A DNA stretch of 64,000 nucleotides from Paragonimus westermani (Eukaryota; Platyhelminthes; Trematoda; Plagiorchiida; Troglotrematidae): contig QNGE01001326.1 in assembly GCA_008508345.1 (NCBI GenBank), positions 6,110 to 70,109 of the forward strand. The letters are read 5' to 3'. Every line of letters starts with the position of its first letter. Position 1 is the stretch's first letter. A program made the position numbers and the translations under genes. Under the pieces are notes generated by a model. The model ran no database searches, had not been told where the DNA came from, and worked only from the letters and a program-made list of their open reading frames with translations. Of this stretch, positions 37,491-47,835 are shown piece by piece.

Positions 37491-40400
37491 CCATACCTTC
37501 CTTGTTTTGTTGAACTGGAATGTGACACACGGTTACACACTTCAGCAACGTCAAATAAAATAATGCTTAATATAAGACTACTTTCTGGCTTTCGGTTGGG
37601 TGTCAGTGAAAGCGAGTGTGCTAATTGCGCATGACCTGTTAAATCTTCTCCCGTATGTCTGTTCCTATTCGTAGTGAAGGTGGACTAATTCTGTATAAGG
37701 CATACTGATCGTTACACTCAATTTTTTCAACCACTTTTTCAACTTCGTCAAACTGTGCAAGATTTTCTTTAAAAACTTGCACAATAATTAGTGATAATTG
37801 CTAAAGGTATCTATTGAACTCATTCGGCGTGGAGTTCACGGTTGCACTTTTCATAACTAAGCTGCCACGCATAGCCACTGTTTTCACTACACGAACAGAA
37901 CCCTGTCAGCTCCGGTTGGAGATATTTTATCAGTGACAAGCTGTTCACCGAGTATCCATAACCAGATGGCTCGTACACTGGAATTACAATTTGTATGTCG
38001 AGACTTGTACATCAAATCTTCGGCTATTGTGGTGTGGACGTCTAACCAAGCCCGGTCACTCGTTGCTATTTTCGTGAGCTCAGATACGTGTTTCTTTCAT
38101 ACCACTGTACGGTAAACTCGTTGAACAGTAATTTAATAGCCTGGAGATTTGTGAATAAAACTCACGGACTGCTTGGTCCTTACTACACGGACGCATCAGG
38201 CAAATGACGTTTAGGCTTGTCACCTTCATTTCAGCGTCTTATCAACTATCTGGCGACCGGCGTCATGAAGTCTACATGTGAAGAACGCGGTTCTTTCGTT
38301 AATCCTTACTAAGGTCTTCACTTCTAAAGAGCAGTTACAGGGATAAACGTGTGTTATAAATTTTATGTGATATGTAATCCAGTAAACAAGTTGAAATATC
38401 CGACCAGAGTGACTGATGTACGATCCCGGATTTGATTTGCTCTACAAAGCATGAAATGTTTGCGATCGCCCTGCTTATTTTGAAGTCTGTTGTAGTGTGC
38501 ACAATGACATTATAAATTAGACTTATCTACTCTCAGTTATCCCCTCTTCTTATTCACTCGGTTCTGTTGATATTCTTTGAAAGATGAGTCTTCTTACTGT
38601 TAAAATGCCGCTCGTAATTCTGAGCTGAAAATGTCTGTTCGAAATACAGTCGGGCTTTAGGTCAGGCGTTTTTGTTTGCTGGAAAATTATTGGGATCTAC
38701 TGAACAATAGCTGACCAAAATAACAGTGGTTTTCCTGCATCACTATCGTTTGTTTCCCACGGGAACAGTAACATAATAACTCTAACAGACTTCGGATTGA
38801 GAACGCACGACAACTGCCAGCAAATAACCTTCTTTTGACTTCCAAGAATCGTGATGGTGTTTGTTTCTAGTCGGCTGATTGTCGACCTGACTTGTTGAAC
38901 TTTTTACACATGGTGTATGTGTAAAAAGTTCAACAAGTTAACAGTTTGTTGCGCTGAGCTAACCACTTTGAGGAACAGTTCAACTGGTCCGAGCTAGCTT
39001 ATTTACCTATGAACGCTGAAGATGAGGTTTGGTTTTGACGTGTTATCGTTGGAAACTGATGCGGTTTTGCACCTTAAATTATTGAAACGTAATGAGGACT
39101 CATGCACAACCTCTCTTCAAATGTGATGACGACAGGTTGCCTTCTAAATTGACTACACTTATTCGTTTTGTGTAGAAGACTTGACAGCTCCGTCTTGGTT
39201 TTCACTTGCCAGTGCGAACGCCAACATATCGTAGGACAACCACAGAAGTGGTAGTTTTGTAACGGTTGCATTCGAGATGTTTACGTTTCTCAGCGAGGCT
39301 ACATAAAGCATGGAGAGTCAATACGAGAAGAAGCACCGTATCCCCGGCTTGTTCGCGGGTGTATTGATCGTATAGGCACCTTGTGGCAGACACTGGAGTA
39401 TTGTCACTGTTGTTCTCCTCCAACGATCATGGAATGTCCAGACCCAAATGCTATTTTTTGTTCGAATGCTGACGTGCTTTTGTTGCCGTCTACTTTTCAA
39501 AAAAGTTCGTATGAAATATGTCAATCCTTTAAATCCTTCATATGTTAAATATTATTGCGTAATGTACATTTATTGGTAGTTAATTTGAAGTTCTCTACGT
39601 TAGCTGGCGTCCGAAAAAGATGTGCGGCCTCCCTTTGTCTGAGTGATCGACGATGTTTATAAATTGAAACTCGGAGATTTCGAAGGTCTCAGATGTGGCC
39701 AGCTGACCATTACTGGATAATTATCTCTGCTGTAATCCACATACCAACCTTGTCACATCGTTTAGCGTGTAGGAACCACGGTCGTGTGTGCGTGCGATAC
39801 ACTTCCCCTCTCCAAACGACAATGTAATGTGGTTTGGGTCATTATGACCGTGTTTTCTTTGTTTTAGGCAGACCCATGAAGGTAGGGACACGCGGCACAG
39901 TCGTGTATCTTTGCCATTTGTAGGTTCCCAATGACGCCCGATTATCAATGTGAGCACGTTCGTGCATTTTCTTTTGTCTTGCAAAGTAAAGGTCTAGTCC
40001 GTCTGCTCGGAATGCGCTTTCCAGTTGCCGGGTTTCGGGTACCATTGCCTACGCCAGTCGCTGTGTGCCATATGGGCTGCTCATGAGGTCGACGTGACAA
40101 CGCACCGTGTTCTTGGATACGTTTTGAGACGGAAGCTGTATGTACATGTACTTAGGTGACTGGTGGGAATTCGAACGTGAAGTCGAAACTGTTGTCCCTT
40201 TCGCTAACGCTTCATTCGTCCATTTGAGCCATCTTTGACGGCGAAATGGCGTCCCACTCAAGTCCGAAGTTCACAGTTTTACTATGCAACTGAAGTGTAT
40301 TCACTAAAGGTTGACTATGCCCAAGTTTTTGAGATAACTAATCCTCGATACTTTGTTTTGTTTGCGCACATCAGTGAGTGAGCTAGAAAGCAAGTTATGT

Positions 40401-40649
40401 TTTTATGAGACTTATCGAACCTGACTAAAGTAGCTTGGTCGTTTAGTAGGCAGTGAGCACATCACTTATTATCTCATTTACAATTCACTGGTGCGTGATG
40501 TGAAATGATAAATTATGGTATCTGTTCTACTACTGTTGGACATGACAGTCGCAATTATTGGTGTGGCCACTTCCGTGTAATTGATCTTTATTACTAGAAT
40601 GACCGGAACTGTGACACTCATGTATATAGTTTAAAATTAACAATGCAGC
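37491..40649. other. No gene supported apart from the hairpin at 38.9 kb
   Basis: Expected to contain upstream WDR26 exons if the gene extends left, but no LisH-like or other exon was recognised. Frames at 39074-40261 (mostly minus) overlap and lack motifs. Confidence 0.4.
38890..38938. repeat. Perfect 22-bp inverted repeat, 5-base loop
   Basis: ACTTGTTGAACTTTTTACAC plus AT at 38890-38911 is the exact reverse complement of 38917-38938, with loop GGTGT. The stem is perfect. No homologous flanks or other copies were noticed. It could be a small MITE remnant, a replication-slippage palindrome or a hairpin RNA. Confidence 0.9.
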
Positions 40650-40678
40650 TATATATATATATAGAGAGAGAGAGAGAC
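40650..40678 (+). repeat. (TA)n-(GA)n compound microsatellite
   Basis: CTATATATATATATATAG followed by AGAGAGAGAGAGA, ending about 45 bases before the WDR26 splice acceptor. It resembles the compound repeat at 25003-25030. Confidence 0.85.
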
Positions 40679-40721
40679 CGGAATTTTCTCCGTATTTCTA
40701 AAAAGTCCTTTTTGCTTGTAG

Positions 40722-40915
40722 GCTCATGCAGCAGTCGATCGATTGGCCCCGTTAATCGGTGATCCAGAAAGTGTTGATGAAGTTCGTTTCCTTCTGTTAG
40801 AGCAACGCTTTTTGGAACATCTGGAAGCGAATGAAGTTATGCCTGCTGTTACGCTGTTGCGCAATCAAATAACACCAATGCAACGTAACACTGAGCGAGT
40901 GCACACTTTGGCAAG
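40722..40915 (+). CDS. WDR26: WDR26 (CTLH/GID complex subunit), CTLH-region exon
   Basis: This 194-base exon lies between a pyrimidine-rich acceptor ending GCTTGTAG and the donor GTGAGT. It encodes 64 residues and ends in phase 2. DEVRFLLLEQRFLEHLEANE, then PAVTLLRNQITPMQRNTERV and HTLA match the CTLH-region helices of WDR26, where animal homologues read FLLL-QKYLE-LE, L-VLR-ELTPL and NTERIH-L. WDR26 is the homologue of yeast Gid7 and helps organise the CTLH E3 ubiquitin ligase. The phase and residues join exactly to the exon at 55950. Upstream exons (LisH region, start) were not found. No frame damage is seen. Confidence 0.93.
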
Positions 40916-43419
40916 GTGAGTTTTTATATTTAATCACTCTCATTGTTAAACGAGGTAGGTTGACTCAAGGTATAGTTTGTTCCCATAGTCATCTGTGTTG
41001 TCGGCAATTATCTCGACTCAGGACGTAATGTGAACACACGTTTGCAAGTCTGAAACGTGCACTTTGACTGATTGTTTGACAAGCATGGTATATGGAAAAA
41101 GCTACATTCGAGTTTGTTTGAAATCCAAGCTTGATGACCGCACCTGTTGTTTCTCGAATTCTTATTCTTTCAAAAAGAGCGAAAGATTATCAAGGCTCTC
41201 TGTATATATTTATCTCTGTCCGGGTGCTTTTATCTTACTGTTTCATTCTTTTTACTGTTGTTTAACACCTGAAATGACGTACTCACAATAGCTCCTCTAT
41301 GGTGTTGATGTTCACAACCAAACACGATCGGTGGTTCGGATCTCGATTATCGCACTCCCTCTTGCCTACGCTTTCATTCACTGACCCATAAACAGCCCTA
41401 AGCCCGAACAGCTGATGCTGTGAGTCAAGGCACTTGTTCACCGCAACAGTGATTAGTTTACTCTTTTTTAAACGGAAGTCTTCAAAATGAGGTAAACGGA
41501 AGAGTTGGCTGTGTTGTGGATACAGGGATGCTTTCGGTGATCACAATCTCCAACTTAACAGAAGAGAACTACCCACTCTCTACAACGGGGTTTCCAGATT
41601 TTTCTCCTGCCGTAATTACGTGTGCACTGGTCGTACTACAGTTAATATGGTGTTGACACTCCTTGTTTAGTGCTGGGCACTCTAAACGCTGCGTAAGCGT
41701 ACTGGGAACATAATCTAACCACCACGGGATGCATTTTAGCATCCAACCAGCTGACTAATTCCAATTAGTACGTGATAGTTAGCGAAGATTACGGTGGTCA
41801 GTCCACGTCCCGGTCACAAACAGGCTAATTTTTTGAACCATAGAACGAAGTGGATCACACGCACTCACTGCACACCCCTTTCTTTCAACCATAACCGGAT
41901 GCATTCCTGATGCCACAACTGACGTACATTAGCAGTCAGTGCATATATTTGCTGTTCTTGCTAATTTCTCTTCAGTACTATTCTAAACCAATGAGGTAAC
42001 GTCATCCAAGTAGGCTAAGTAATGCATAGTCCGAAGCGGATTGCCTACGGTCAATAAAATATATGAATGGGAACGTCATAAGTGTCCGCAACGTTGTACA
42101 ACGCCGTCAACCTTTTAGTAGGTTGATCGTATCCAAACTGAGTGAGATCTAACGTGTCACGTGACATTGAACGCCTTGTGCTGGAAAGCGTAAAGTTCAC
42201 CTAATCCGTTGCGTAGAACTTCAGAGTAAAGAAACCTATACCTCAGAGACCCTGCTTATAAAGTAAAGTTTTGTAGATTATAGGAGGGCTACACGTGTTG
42301 GGAATCCTGCAGTTCCTCTGCCCCGAAGAAGACGTGGAATAAGAAGAAGAAGAAGAAGGGTGAAAACTCACTGAAACAACATAACAAAGCCAGTTATGCG
42401 AACAGCTGTTNAACAGTGTAACACATTCGCCAACACTCCCACCCCCTTCCAATAGACTGTCATCCGCCCCAGGCCTATGATCTTAATGACCCATTTGACT
42501 TGCTCCAGTTTTTTCTATATAAAACGCATGTACCCTATGTAACTGTAAAAGCCCGATGAGAATTACCGAAAACAGCTGTTCGCATAACTGACTTCTTATA
42601 ACAAAGCCAGTCAGTGTTATCAGACATCTACACCTAGGGAGGTTGGAGCTAACCAATTCAATTGTGTTCCACCTAATCATCTGTGTGGTGTGCTAGATAT
42701 TCAAAATTAGCAACTATGAACGGTCTGTTACTGAGACGCGCAACGTTGCTTCGATCGCTACCCAAAATGTGTATTATGGGCCCCCACTCTAAGTATGTGT
42801 TATACCTCGAGGTAGGAGGAATGTGAGATTTATACATCACGGGTAGGTAAGGGGAGATGTAAACTGCAGGCTCCATAAAGAAGGGCTTTCTTTTACGAAG
42901 CGTACATATGTGTAGCAGGAATGTCATATCATATCGTCATGTCATATCGTATCATGGCAAATGGGAGAGTAAAAAAGATGATGATCAGGAGAAAAAAGAA
43001 GAGACAGAGATTCGCAACGCAAGGGCCGTTGAATCTTGTTCTTCTCCATATTAGATGGCGTTCTTAATTAAGTGTCCCTATCGTTCCGCAGACTTCAGCC
43101 ACCAAACCGGGAACGACCCATCAGAACAAGCTTCAGTCTCAGTGTATTAACGACCGAACCCAGTTCATATCAATAACTGGCTTAAGCCACCTTTCGCAAA
43201 TGTGATGCGACTTGGCAAGCAGTGTGTTGTTATTTGCAAGACGCACCGAAGCCATGAAAATCTGCGAGATGGAATCACTGTGCTTAGTGGTCAATATGGT
43301 CTGTTCGCCTGGAAGACGCGTTAGTGAACCTCTTCAATGCAGACGTGGTGTCCCACCACACATCGCTGTTGTTTCCTAGACATCGATGATGCAAAAACAA
43401 ATATTTTATAGTTCATTCC
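40916..43419 (+). other. WDR26 intron, left part; no other gene
   Basis: Start of the 15-kb intron (40916-55949). Contains a GAA run near 42340, an inverted repeat with an ambiguous base at 42391-42590, and a degenerate CATATC repeat near 42925-42955. No coding motif was recognised. Confidence 0.6.
42391..42590. repeat. Inverted repeat beside the only N in the window
   Basis: CAGTTATGCGAACAGCTGTT at 42391-42410 is the exact reverse complement of 42571-42590, and weaker similarity extends about 10 bases outward. The single N of the window is at 42411, directly after the left arm. The 160 bases between the arms show no coding motif. This is either a short transposon with inverted ends or an assembly join, and the sequence alone cannot decide. 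Confidence 0.7.
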
Positions 43420-43456
43420 CTTCAGAAGTTTGAACAAGACTGTTAGAACACAAAAA

Positions 43457-43497
43457 CTGGCAGATGCAAGCATTTCGTATTGACTCGTCAGTACCAA
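43457..43497 (-). ncRNA. Hammerhead ribozyme, PLE 3' end (minus strand)
   Basis: On the minus strand, 86 bases after the PLE stop, the core reads TTGGTA (stem I), CTGACGA, a short GT/AC stem II with loop CAAT, GAAA, then TGC-TT-GCA (stem III), T and C17, then TGCCAG (stem I). All core residues (C3, U4, G5, A6, G8, A9, G12, A13, A14) are present, and the predicted cleavage follows the C at 43463. It is a type I arrangement, with short stem III and both ends in stem I. Stem II has only 2 bp, so activity is uncertain. PLEs of several animal groups are known to carry hammerheads in their terminal repeats. The core is identical to the opposite-strand copy at 45579-45619. Confidence 0.8.
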
Positions 43498-43582
43498 ATT
43501 TACAATAACATGAAACAGGTTTTTTATATCAAGCATTTAGGGGGGCAGGGTGGATAGTCAATTGGTGGTTTAGGAAAGGTCA

Positions 43583-45202
43583 CTAAGTCCAGGGAAGGGT
43601 CAAGTTTACGAGCAATTGTTTCTGAACACACAAAGTCGGCTTCATTCGATTGATTGCAACCGCCTCAGCAAACCGTAAGAATCTTGGATTCGAGTGACGT
43701 AATAGGATTCTGAATGCACAAATTGGGTCGATAACGTGACCAGTGGTCAGGACGTGTCTCGCGACTGCGGACGCTGGTTGCTTGCGTGTTTCAACCACAT
43801 TGTCGTTCTTCCGTAATACAGAGTTCTGCACCCAATTAGGCAAATGTTCCTTCACTCTGGAGATCAAGCACCTCTCGGTTCTGCCTATGTAACTTTCATT
43901 GCAGTTACATGTAAATTGGTAGACACAATGTGAGGTGGCACCGATAGGCTGATCTCCTTTGATTGAAGGGACAGGCAGTTTCTGGGTCCGGGCTAATACA
44001 CAGAGTTCCGCTGCGTTAAATGTTCTTTTAATCGAATTCACTAGTCTTTGAGTTGTTTGATGCATGCAATAATCACCTTTAAATGGCAGTTCTATACAAA
44101 CCCTCTTTTTTCTTACTGTGGCCACCTGTTCAGAAGGTGGTTTCGGTTTACTGTGCCTTTCTATGAACCTTTTTGGATACCCGTTAGATTGTAGTGTAGA
44201 TGTGATCAAGTCTAATTCTCTCGCAAGACTATCCTGTGTACAGATTCGCCTTGCTCGTGTGAATAGTGTATTCACTAGTGCGCGTTTGTGATGGACCGGT
44301 GTGAAACTACTGAAGTTCAGGTATTGACCGGACCACGTGGATTTCCTATAGACGGCTCGTTTGATAGAGCCATCCTCCCGGCGACTAATGAGTATGTCTA
44401 GAAACGGCAGACAGTTGTCAGTCTCAAATTCACACGTTACTCTCAGGTTGGGATGACAACCATTGAAGCGCTGCACTAGGTTATCTATTGCCTGCTTAGA
44501 CCGACTGAATACTAATGTATCATCGACGTAACGTTTGTAATATGACAGACTCGCTATGTCTGTAGCTAACTCCTGCTCAATCCTTAACATGAAAAAGTCT
44601 GCCAGGATGGGCCCTAGTGGACTTCCCATGGCTACCCCATCTATTTGGCGGTAGCACCGATCAAGAAAACGGAAGCTGATGTTTTCGGTACATAACAATA
44701 AGGCTTCCCTCAGAATATCACTAGGCAGAGGTAAAGTAATGTGGCTCATTTCAACGAGCTCACAAATATAATCGATTGTCTCGTATAGCGGGACATTCAT
44801 GACTAGTGACTGAACGTCTATGGAACACATCAACTCATTAGCAAGGTTGATGTTGTCCAAGTCACTGATCAATTGAAAAGAATCTTTAATAGAATATGCT
44901 TGAAACTTTTGTTTCAATGGAGTTAGGATTGCGACTAACCAGCGTACCAGTTTATGATACGGAGAATTTGTCATCGCCAAGATAGGCCTAAGGGGCATTC
45001 CTGACTTGTGTGTTTTGGGAAGGCCGTAGAGCTGAGGTGTCGACGTCCCACACGGTTTAAGAGCTTTATATGTCCTGTCATCGATTAAGCGCATTTGTAC
45101 GAGGAGTTGCAGATGCCGTGCTATGCGACCTTCAATTTCAGTAACGTTGTCTACAGCGTCTGTTTGCTGAAACTTCGTTCGGTCCTCTAGTATTGACAAC
45201 AT
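43583..45202 (-). CDS. PLE polyprotein: reverse transcriptase + GIY-YIG endonuclease
   Basis: An uninterrupted frame of 539 codons. RT blocks in order: LYGLPKTHK (58-66), LRPILA (71-76), CSIDVQSLVMNVPL (126-139) with the first catalytic Asp, GVAMGSPLGPILADFFML (189-206), and YVDDTLVF (225-232) with the other two Asp. FLDILISRREDGS lies at 268-279. After a basic linker, the GIY-YIG endonuclease begins with CVYQFTCNC (426-434), then SYIGRTER (437-444) and RVKEH (449-453) with the conserved Arg and Glu, and ends near an NRMKPTLCVQKQ tail. This order is diagnostic of Penelope-like elements. The first Met is internal: homologous sequence continues upstream at 45203-45400 in broken frames, so the protein lacks its true N-terminus. 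RT and endonuclease key residues are all present, so the element was active recently, but this copy is probably not autonomous. Confidence 0.93.
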   Translation of the reverse strand: MLSILEDRTKFQQTDAVDNVTEIEGRIARHLQLLVQMRLIDDRTYKALKPCGTSTPQLYGLPKTHKSGMPLRPILAMTNSPYHKLVRWLVAILTPLKQKFQAYSIKDSFQLISDLDNINLANELMCSIDVQSLVMNVPLYETIDYICELVEMSHITLPLPSDILREALLLCTENISFRFLDRCYRQIDGVAMGSPLGPILADFFMLRIEQELATDIASLSYYKRYVDDTLVFSRSKQAIDNLVQRFNGCHPNLRVTCEFETDNCLPFLDILISRREDGSIKRAVYRKSTWSGQYLNFSSFTPVHHKRALVNTLFTRARRICTQDSLARELDLITSTLQSNGYPKRFIERHSKPKPPSEQVATVRKKRVCIELPFKGDYCMHQTTQRLVNSIKRTFNAAELCVLARTQKLPVPSIKGDQPIGATSHCVYQFTCNCNESYIGRTERCLISRVKEHLPNWVQNSVLRKNDNVVETRKQPASAVARHVLTTGHVIDPICAFRILLRHSNPRFLRFAEAVAINRMKPTLCVQKQLLVNLTLPWT

Positions 45203-45400
45203 TTGTACATATGTGTCCCTGTCTAAATCACTGCCCCAGAGCCTTTTTCTGGCTTAAGTATTACTACATTTTTCGATTTAAGTTCTTTTAGTGATTGCAG
45301 GTGTTGCTTTGTGATAGCACACCGGCCTTATCGGGGTCATGATAAACCCGTTAGGTATATCAGTCAGTTTGGTCTTAAGCCAGCTAAGGTTGTCAGCAGT
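45203..45400 (-). pseudogene. PLE N-terminal remnant with frameshifts
   Basis: Upstream of the open frame, minus-strand pieces in different frames read SWLKTKLTDIPNGFIMTPIR (in the frame 45460-45278), then HLQSLKELKSKNVVILKPEK followed by GSGAV and a stop, then DLDRDTYVQ leading into the main frame. The middle piece is the conserved N-terminal RT block of PLEs (a K-N-ILKPDKG-type motif). At least two single-base shifts break it. The remnant ends at about 45400, where the inverted 3'-end copy begins. Confidence 0.8.
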
Positions 45401-45650
45401 AGTTGGCTGAAGGCGGTCGCAATCAATCGATTGAAGCCGACCTTGTGTGTTCAGAAACAATTGCTCGTAAACTTTACCCTTCTCTGGACTTAGTGACCTT
45501 TCCTAAACCACCAATTGACTATCCACTCTGCTCCCCTAACCCCTCGATATAAAAAACGCGTTTCATGTTATTGCAAATTTGGTACTGACGAGTCAATACG
45601 AAATGCTTGCATCTGCCAGTTTCCGTGTTCTAACGGTTTTGTTCAACTAT
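45401..45650 (+). repeat. Inverted copy of the PLE 3' end
   Basis: Plus-strand codons for AVAINRLKPTLCVQKQLLVN and FTLLWT, then a stop, repeat the C-terminus of the minus-strand protein (AVAINRMKPTLCVQKQ). The noncoding stretch that follows (CCACCAATTGACTATCC and a TATAAAAAAC string) and the hammerhead match 43580-43420 in reverse complement. The two copies differ at scattered positions and so are not a cloning duplicate. Similarity fades after CTAACGGTTTTGTTCAAC. Confidence 0.9.
45579..45619 (+). ncRNA. Hammerhead ribozyme in the inverted PLE end (plus strand)
   Basis: The core is the same as in the minus copy: TTGGTA, CTGACGA (45585-45591), GT-CAAT-AC, GAAA (45600-45603), TGC-TT-GCA-T, C at 45613, TGCCAG (45614-45619). 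Outside it, AACGCG (45555-45560) can pair with CGTGTT (45624-45629) to extend stem I across an internal loop, a feature the minus copy mostly lacks (AACCTG at the same place). With extended stem I it is the better candidate for self-cleavage. It is expected to act only in plus-strand transcripts, which include the WDR26 pre-mRNA. Confidence 0.8.
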
Positions 45651-46239
45651 TTTATAAACAATCTCTGCGCGAACAAACCATACTATACAATAAGACGGCG
45701 TGTACTGTAGTGTTATACATTCGGCCCCAAGTAGAGAGGCGCATTAGGCGAGCGTCACCGATGGCGTATGCTCACGAACACCACCCGGGACTTATATTTG
45801 CGATTTGTGGTTTCATGCTGCAGCTTCCACCTCAAGCAGTTCATGAGGGCAGGTTCTACTAAACAGAAGTTCAATATAGCTGAACCAAATTACGTGGTCA
45901 GTCCAGCTGAGATATTCTTGTGGATTACGAAACAGCACTGCGCAGATGATTTCGGCGCTACGAAAAGTGTTGATGTCGTGTAAAGTGGAAGAATGTATGA
46001 AAAGTTTAACATGGTTGGAGATTACTGTTCGTGTAGGTGACCACAGTACGGGTTGTTGCTACTTACCAAAACCCACGACTTTCTCATGCTTAAACGAAGA
46101 AACGACATCCCTTTCATGTACACAAGTCTGCTGTTGCCCAAGTGCTTGCAAAAGTTTCGTCAAAACGACCAGAGGACGTACATTACGACATGCAAGCGCT
46201 TGTTTTCATCAGTGAACATATTTGAAACACTGAACGGAT
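45651..46239. other. WDR26 intron; no feature recognised
   Basis: Short plus frames at 45515-45983 start inside the PLE end or show no motif. Confidence 0.4.
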
Positions 46240-46400
46240 GAAGTGAACATATTGGAAACATTTTTGACATGTGGCGACAAGACGCTGAACTAACCGGCGT
46301 CACATGAATTCGGAATAGCAAGAGAGATACACAACGATTGATTGCATCCGCCCTTTCTGCCAACAGGGAGCTGTTTTTCATGAAAATCCCGAAAACAAGT
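46240..46400 (-). mobile_element. Possible PLE C-terminal scrap
   Basis: A minus frame contains LLAERADAINRCVSLLLFRI, which resembles the end of the PLE protein (FLRFAEAVAINRMKPTLCV). The match is only about 20 residues and the sequence on either side does not help, so it could be chance. Confidence 0.35.
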
Positions 46401-47671
46401 TACTTTTTAGACGGAGATGGACTCTCCACTACACCTTCTGTTTGAGGTATGTGTCCATAACGTTCGATTCGAGGATAAAGTTGCATTGGGTGTGTTGAAT
46501 GTCGGACGTGATCAGTATAGGTTGGAGAAAGTCGACAGACCCCGGCACCAAGCTTGAACGAAGAGACTGACAATTTGATCTTGCCCAGTATAGTAAACGT
46601 GTCATGTAGTATGTCTAGCGACATCGATTTTTGTCCACCGCTTGTGCGTTAGTTTAGTTTCGACGATGAATTCACGTATTTTTCCTCGACCGGCTCGTTA
46701 TTGTTGGTTGGACGCGGGTGCAAACCGGTGGTGCAGTGAAAAAATTTGGAAGAGTGGGGCGGGTAGGTTGTTGTGGTGATTCTTCCATCTGGATTAGTTC
46801 GTGTTGAACTTGTGGCCTATCAAATTTTCAAATGATAAGTCGTCGTCGGGTACCGCCGGATTTGACATTGCACGGTAGTCTGCAGTGCCTCATTCGTAGT
46901 CCTATCCCTGTGCAACATCAGAAGTGCCCGTTTTAACGTATCCACCAATTTCGTATCTTAACCGGTGAATTATGAGTCATACGGCGGATGCCGTATACGC
47001 TGATTAGCAGCGCAACAGTAAAAGTGCATAAGTTCTGCTGAACTAATCCTCATGCGGTTGTTCGACGTGTGTGTGTCCGCGTTAGGGTTGATCGACGATC
47101 TGGCGCAGAAAATCAATGGTTCAAGCAGAACTTGCTGATAGATTAGTCTTTAAATGTTGACAAGGACGAGATTTGAAACATAATGGATAGTGCGGATAAA
47201 CTTCCCATCGAGGCATAATCATGGTCTCTGACGTGATTATCAAGGTTAGGGATCCAGCTCGATTGGCAACATGGTCGCCTATTGACACTTCGAGCGTTAC
47301 TTGATCAGGTTCCTTACTTAACCGTAATTACCTGGTCAACAAGCCTGTCCGTGTGCAATCGCCTTCATTCAGTTGCTGTCTGATTGACCAAAATACAAGG
47401 AACGTAGGACGGCGAGCCGCAGAAAAACTGCTACGAATGCGAGCTCGGCGAATCTAAAACGAGAATCGACCTTGGCCAACGTGTCGCATCGGTAATGTAG
47501 TTACTACAGCGGCCGCACCAGATGAAGTGTTGGAGCAAGTGATTGAGGGTGATGCGTTGGGTGCTGACGGTAGGTTACTGTGACTTCCTGGATGACGTCT
47601 GGAAACTGGTGGCACGTTTTTCTCAATGGACTAGGCGGCAATGGCGATTTCTTCCTTCGGGTGCAAAGGGG
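46401..47671. other. WDR26 intron; no gene supported
   Basis: Plus-strand translation gives scattered short stretches with no identified family. Nothing repetitive was noticed. Confidence 0.4.
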
Positions 47672-47835
47672 ACCGAACAGGCTGGTAGAGCGCTTGCCGC
47701 GCTGAGGCATGCTGTGTCTGTCGCTGGTTCGAATCCAACCGAAGCCCTGACTTTTCACAGTTGGATCTCATCTAAAATCATAAATCTACCACACTGCTTA
47801 TTAGTAATACAACGTCTATGCCCTAAATTATGATC
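47672..47835 (+). repeat. tRNA-derived SINE
   Basis: GGCTGGTAGAGCGCTTGCC near 47680 has the downstream half of an A box, and GGTTCGAATCC near 47728 is a perfect Pol III B box. Instead of a tRNA acceptor end, the sequence continues as CAACCGAAGCCC and a tail with AAATCTACCACACTG and TAGTAATACAA that is shared with the copy at 8.1 kb. The fold is not a proper cloverleaf and a tail follows, so SINE and not tRNA gene. It lies sense within the WDR26 intron. Confidence 0.75.

Larger units (their letters stand above)
43420..45650 (-). mobile_element. Penelope-like element (PLE) with inverted end duplication
   Basis: A PLE lies antisense in the WDR26 intron. From its 5' side (high coordinates) it consists of a truncated N-terminal remnant (45400-45203), an intact frame for RT plus GIY-YIG (45202-43583), and a 3' region with a hammerhead ribozyme (43497-43457). 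Directly abutting the truncated 5' side, 45401-45650 is an opposite-strand copy of the element's own 3' end (reverse complement of about 43675-43420, roughly 90% identical by eye, including the last codons and the hammerhead). Inverted or tandem terminal duplications of this kind (pLTRs) are known from PLEs. Target-site duplications were not identified. Confidence 0.92.

Noticed and set aside
47672..47750. Possible tRNA gene (perfect B box)
   Set aside because: The A box is incomplete, no proper cloverleaf or acceptor stem is seen, and the sequence continues into a tail shared with another locus, so a SINE fits better.
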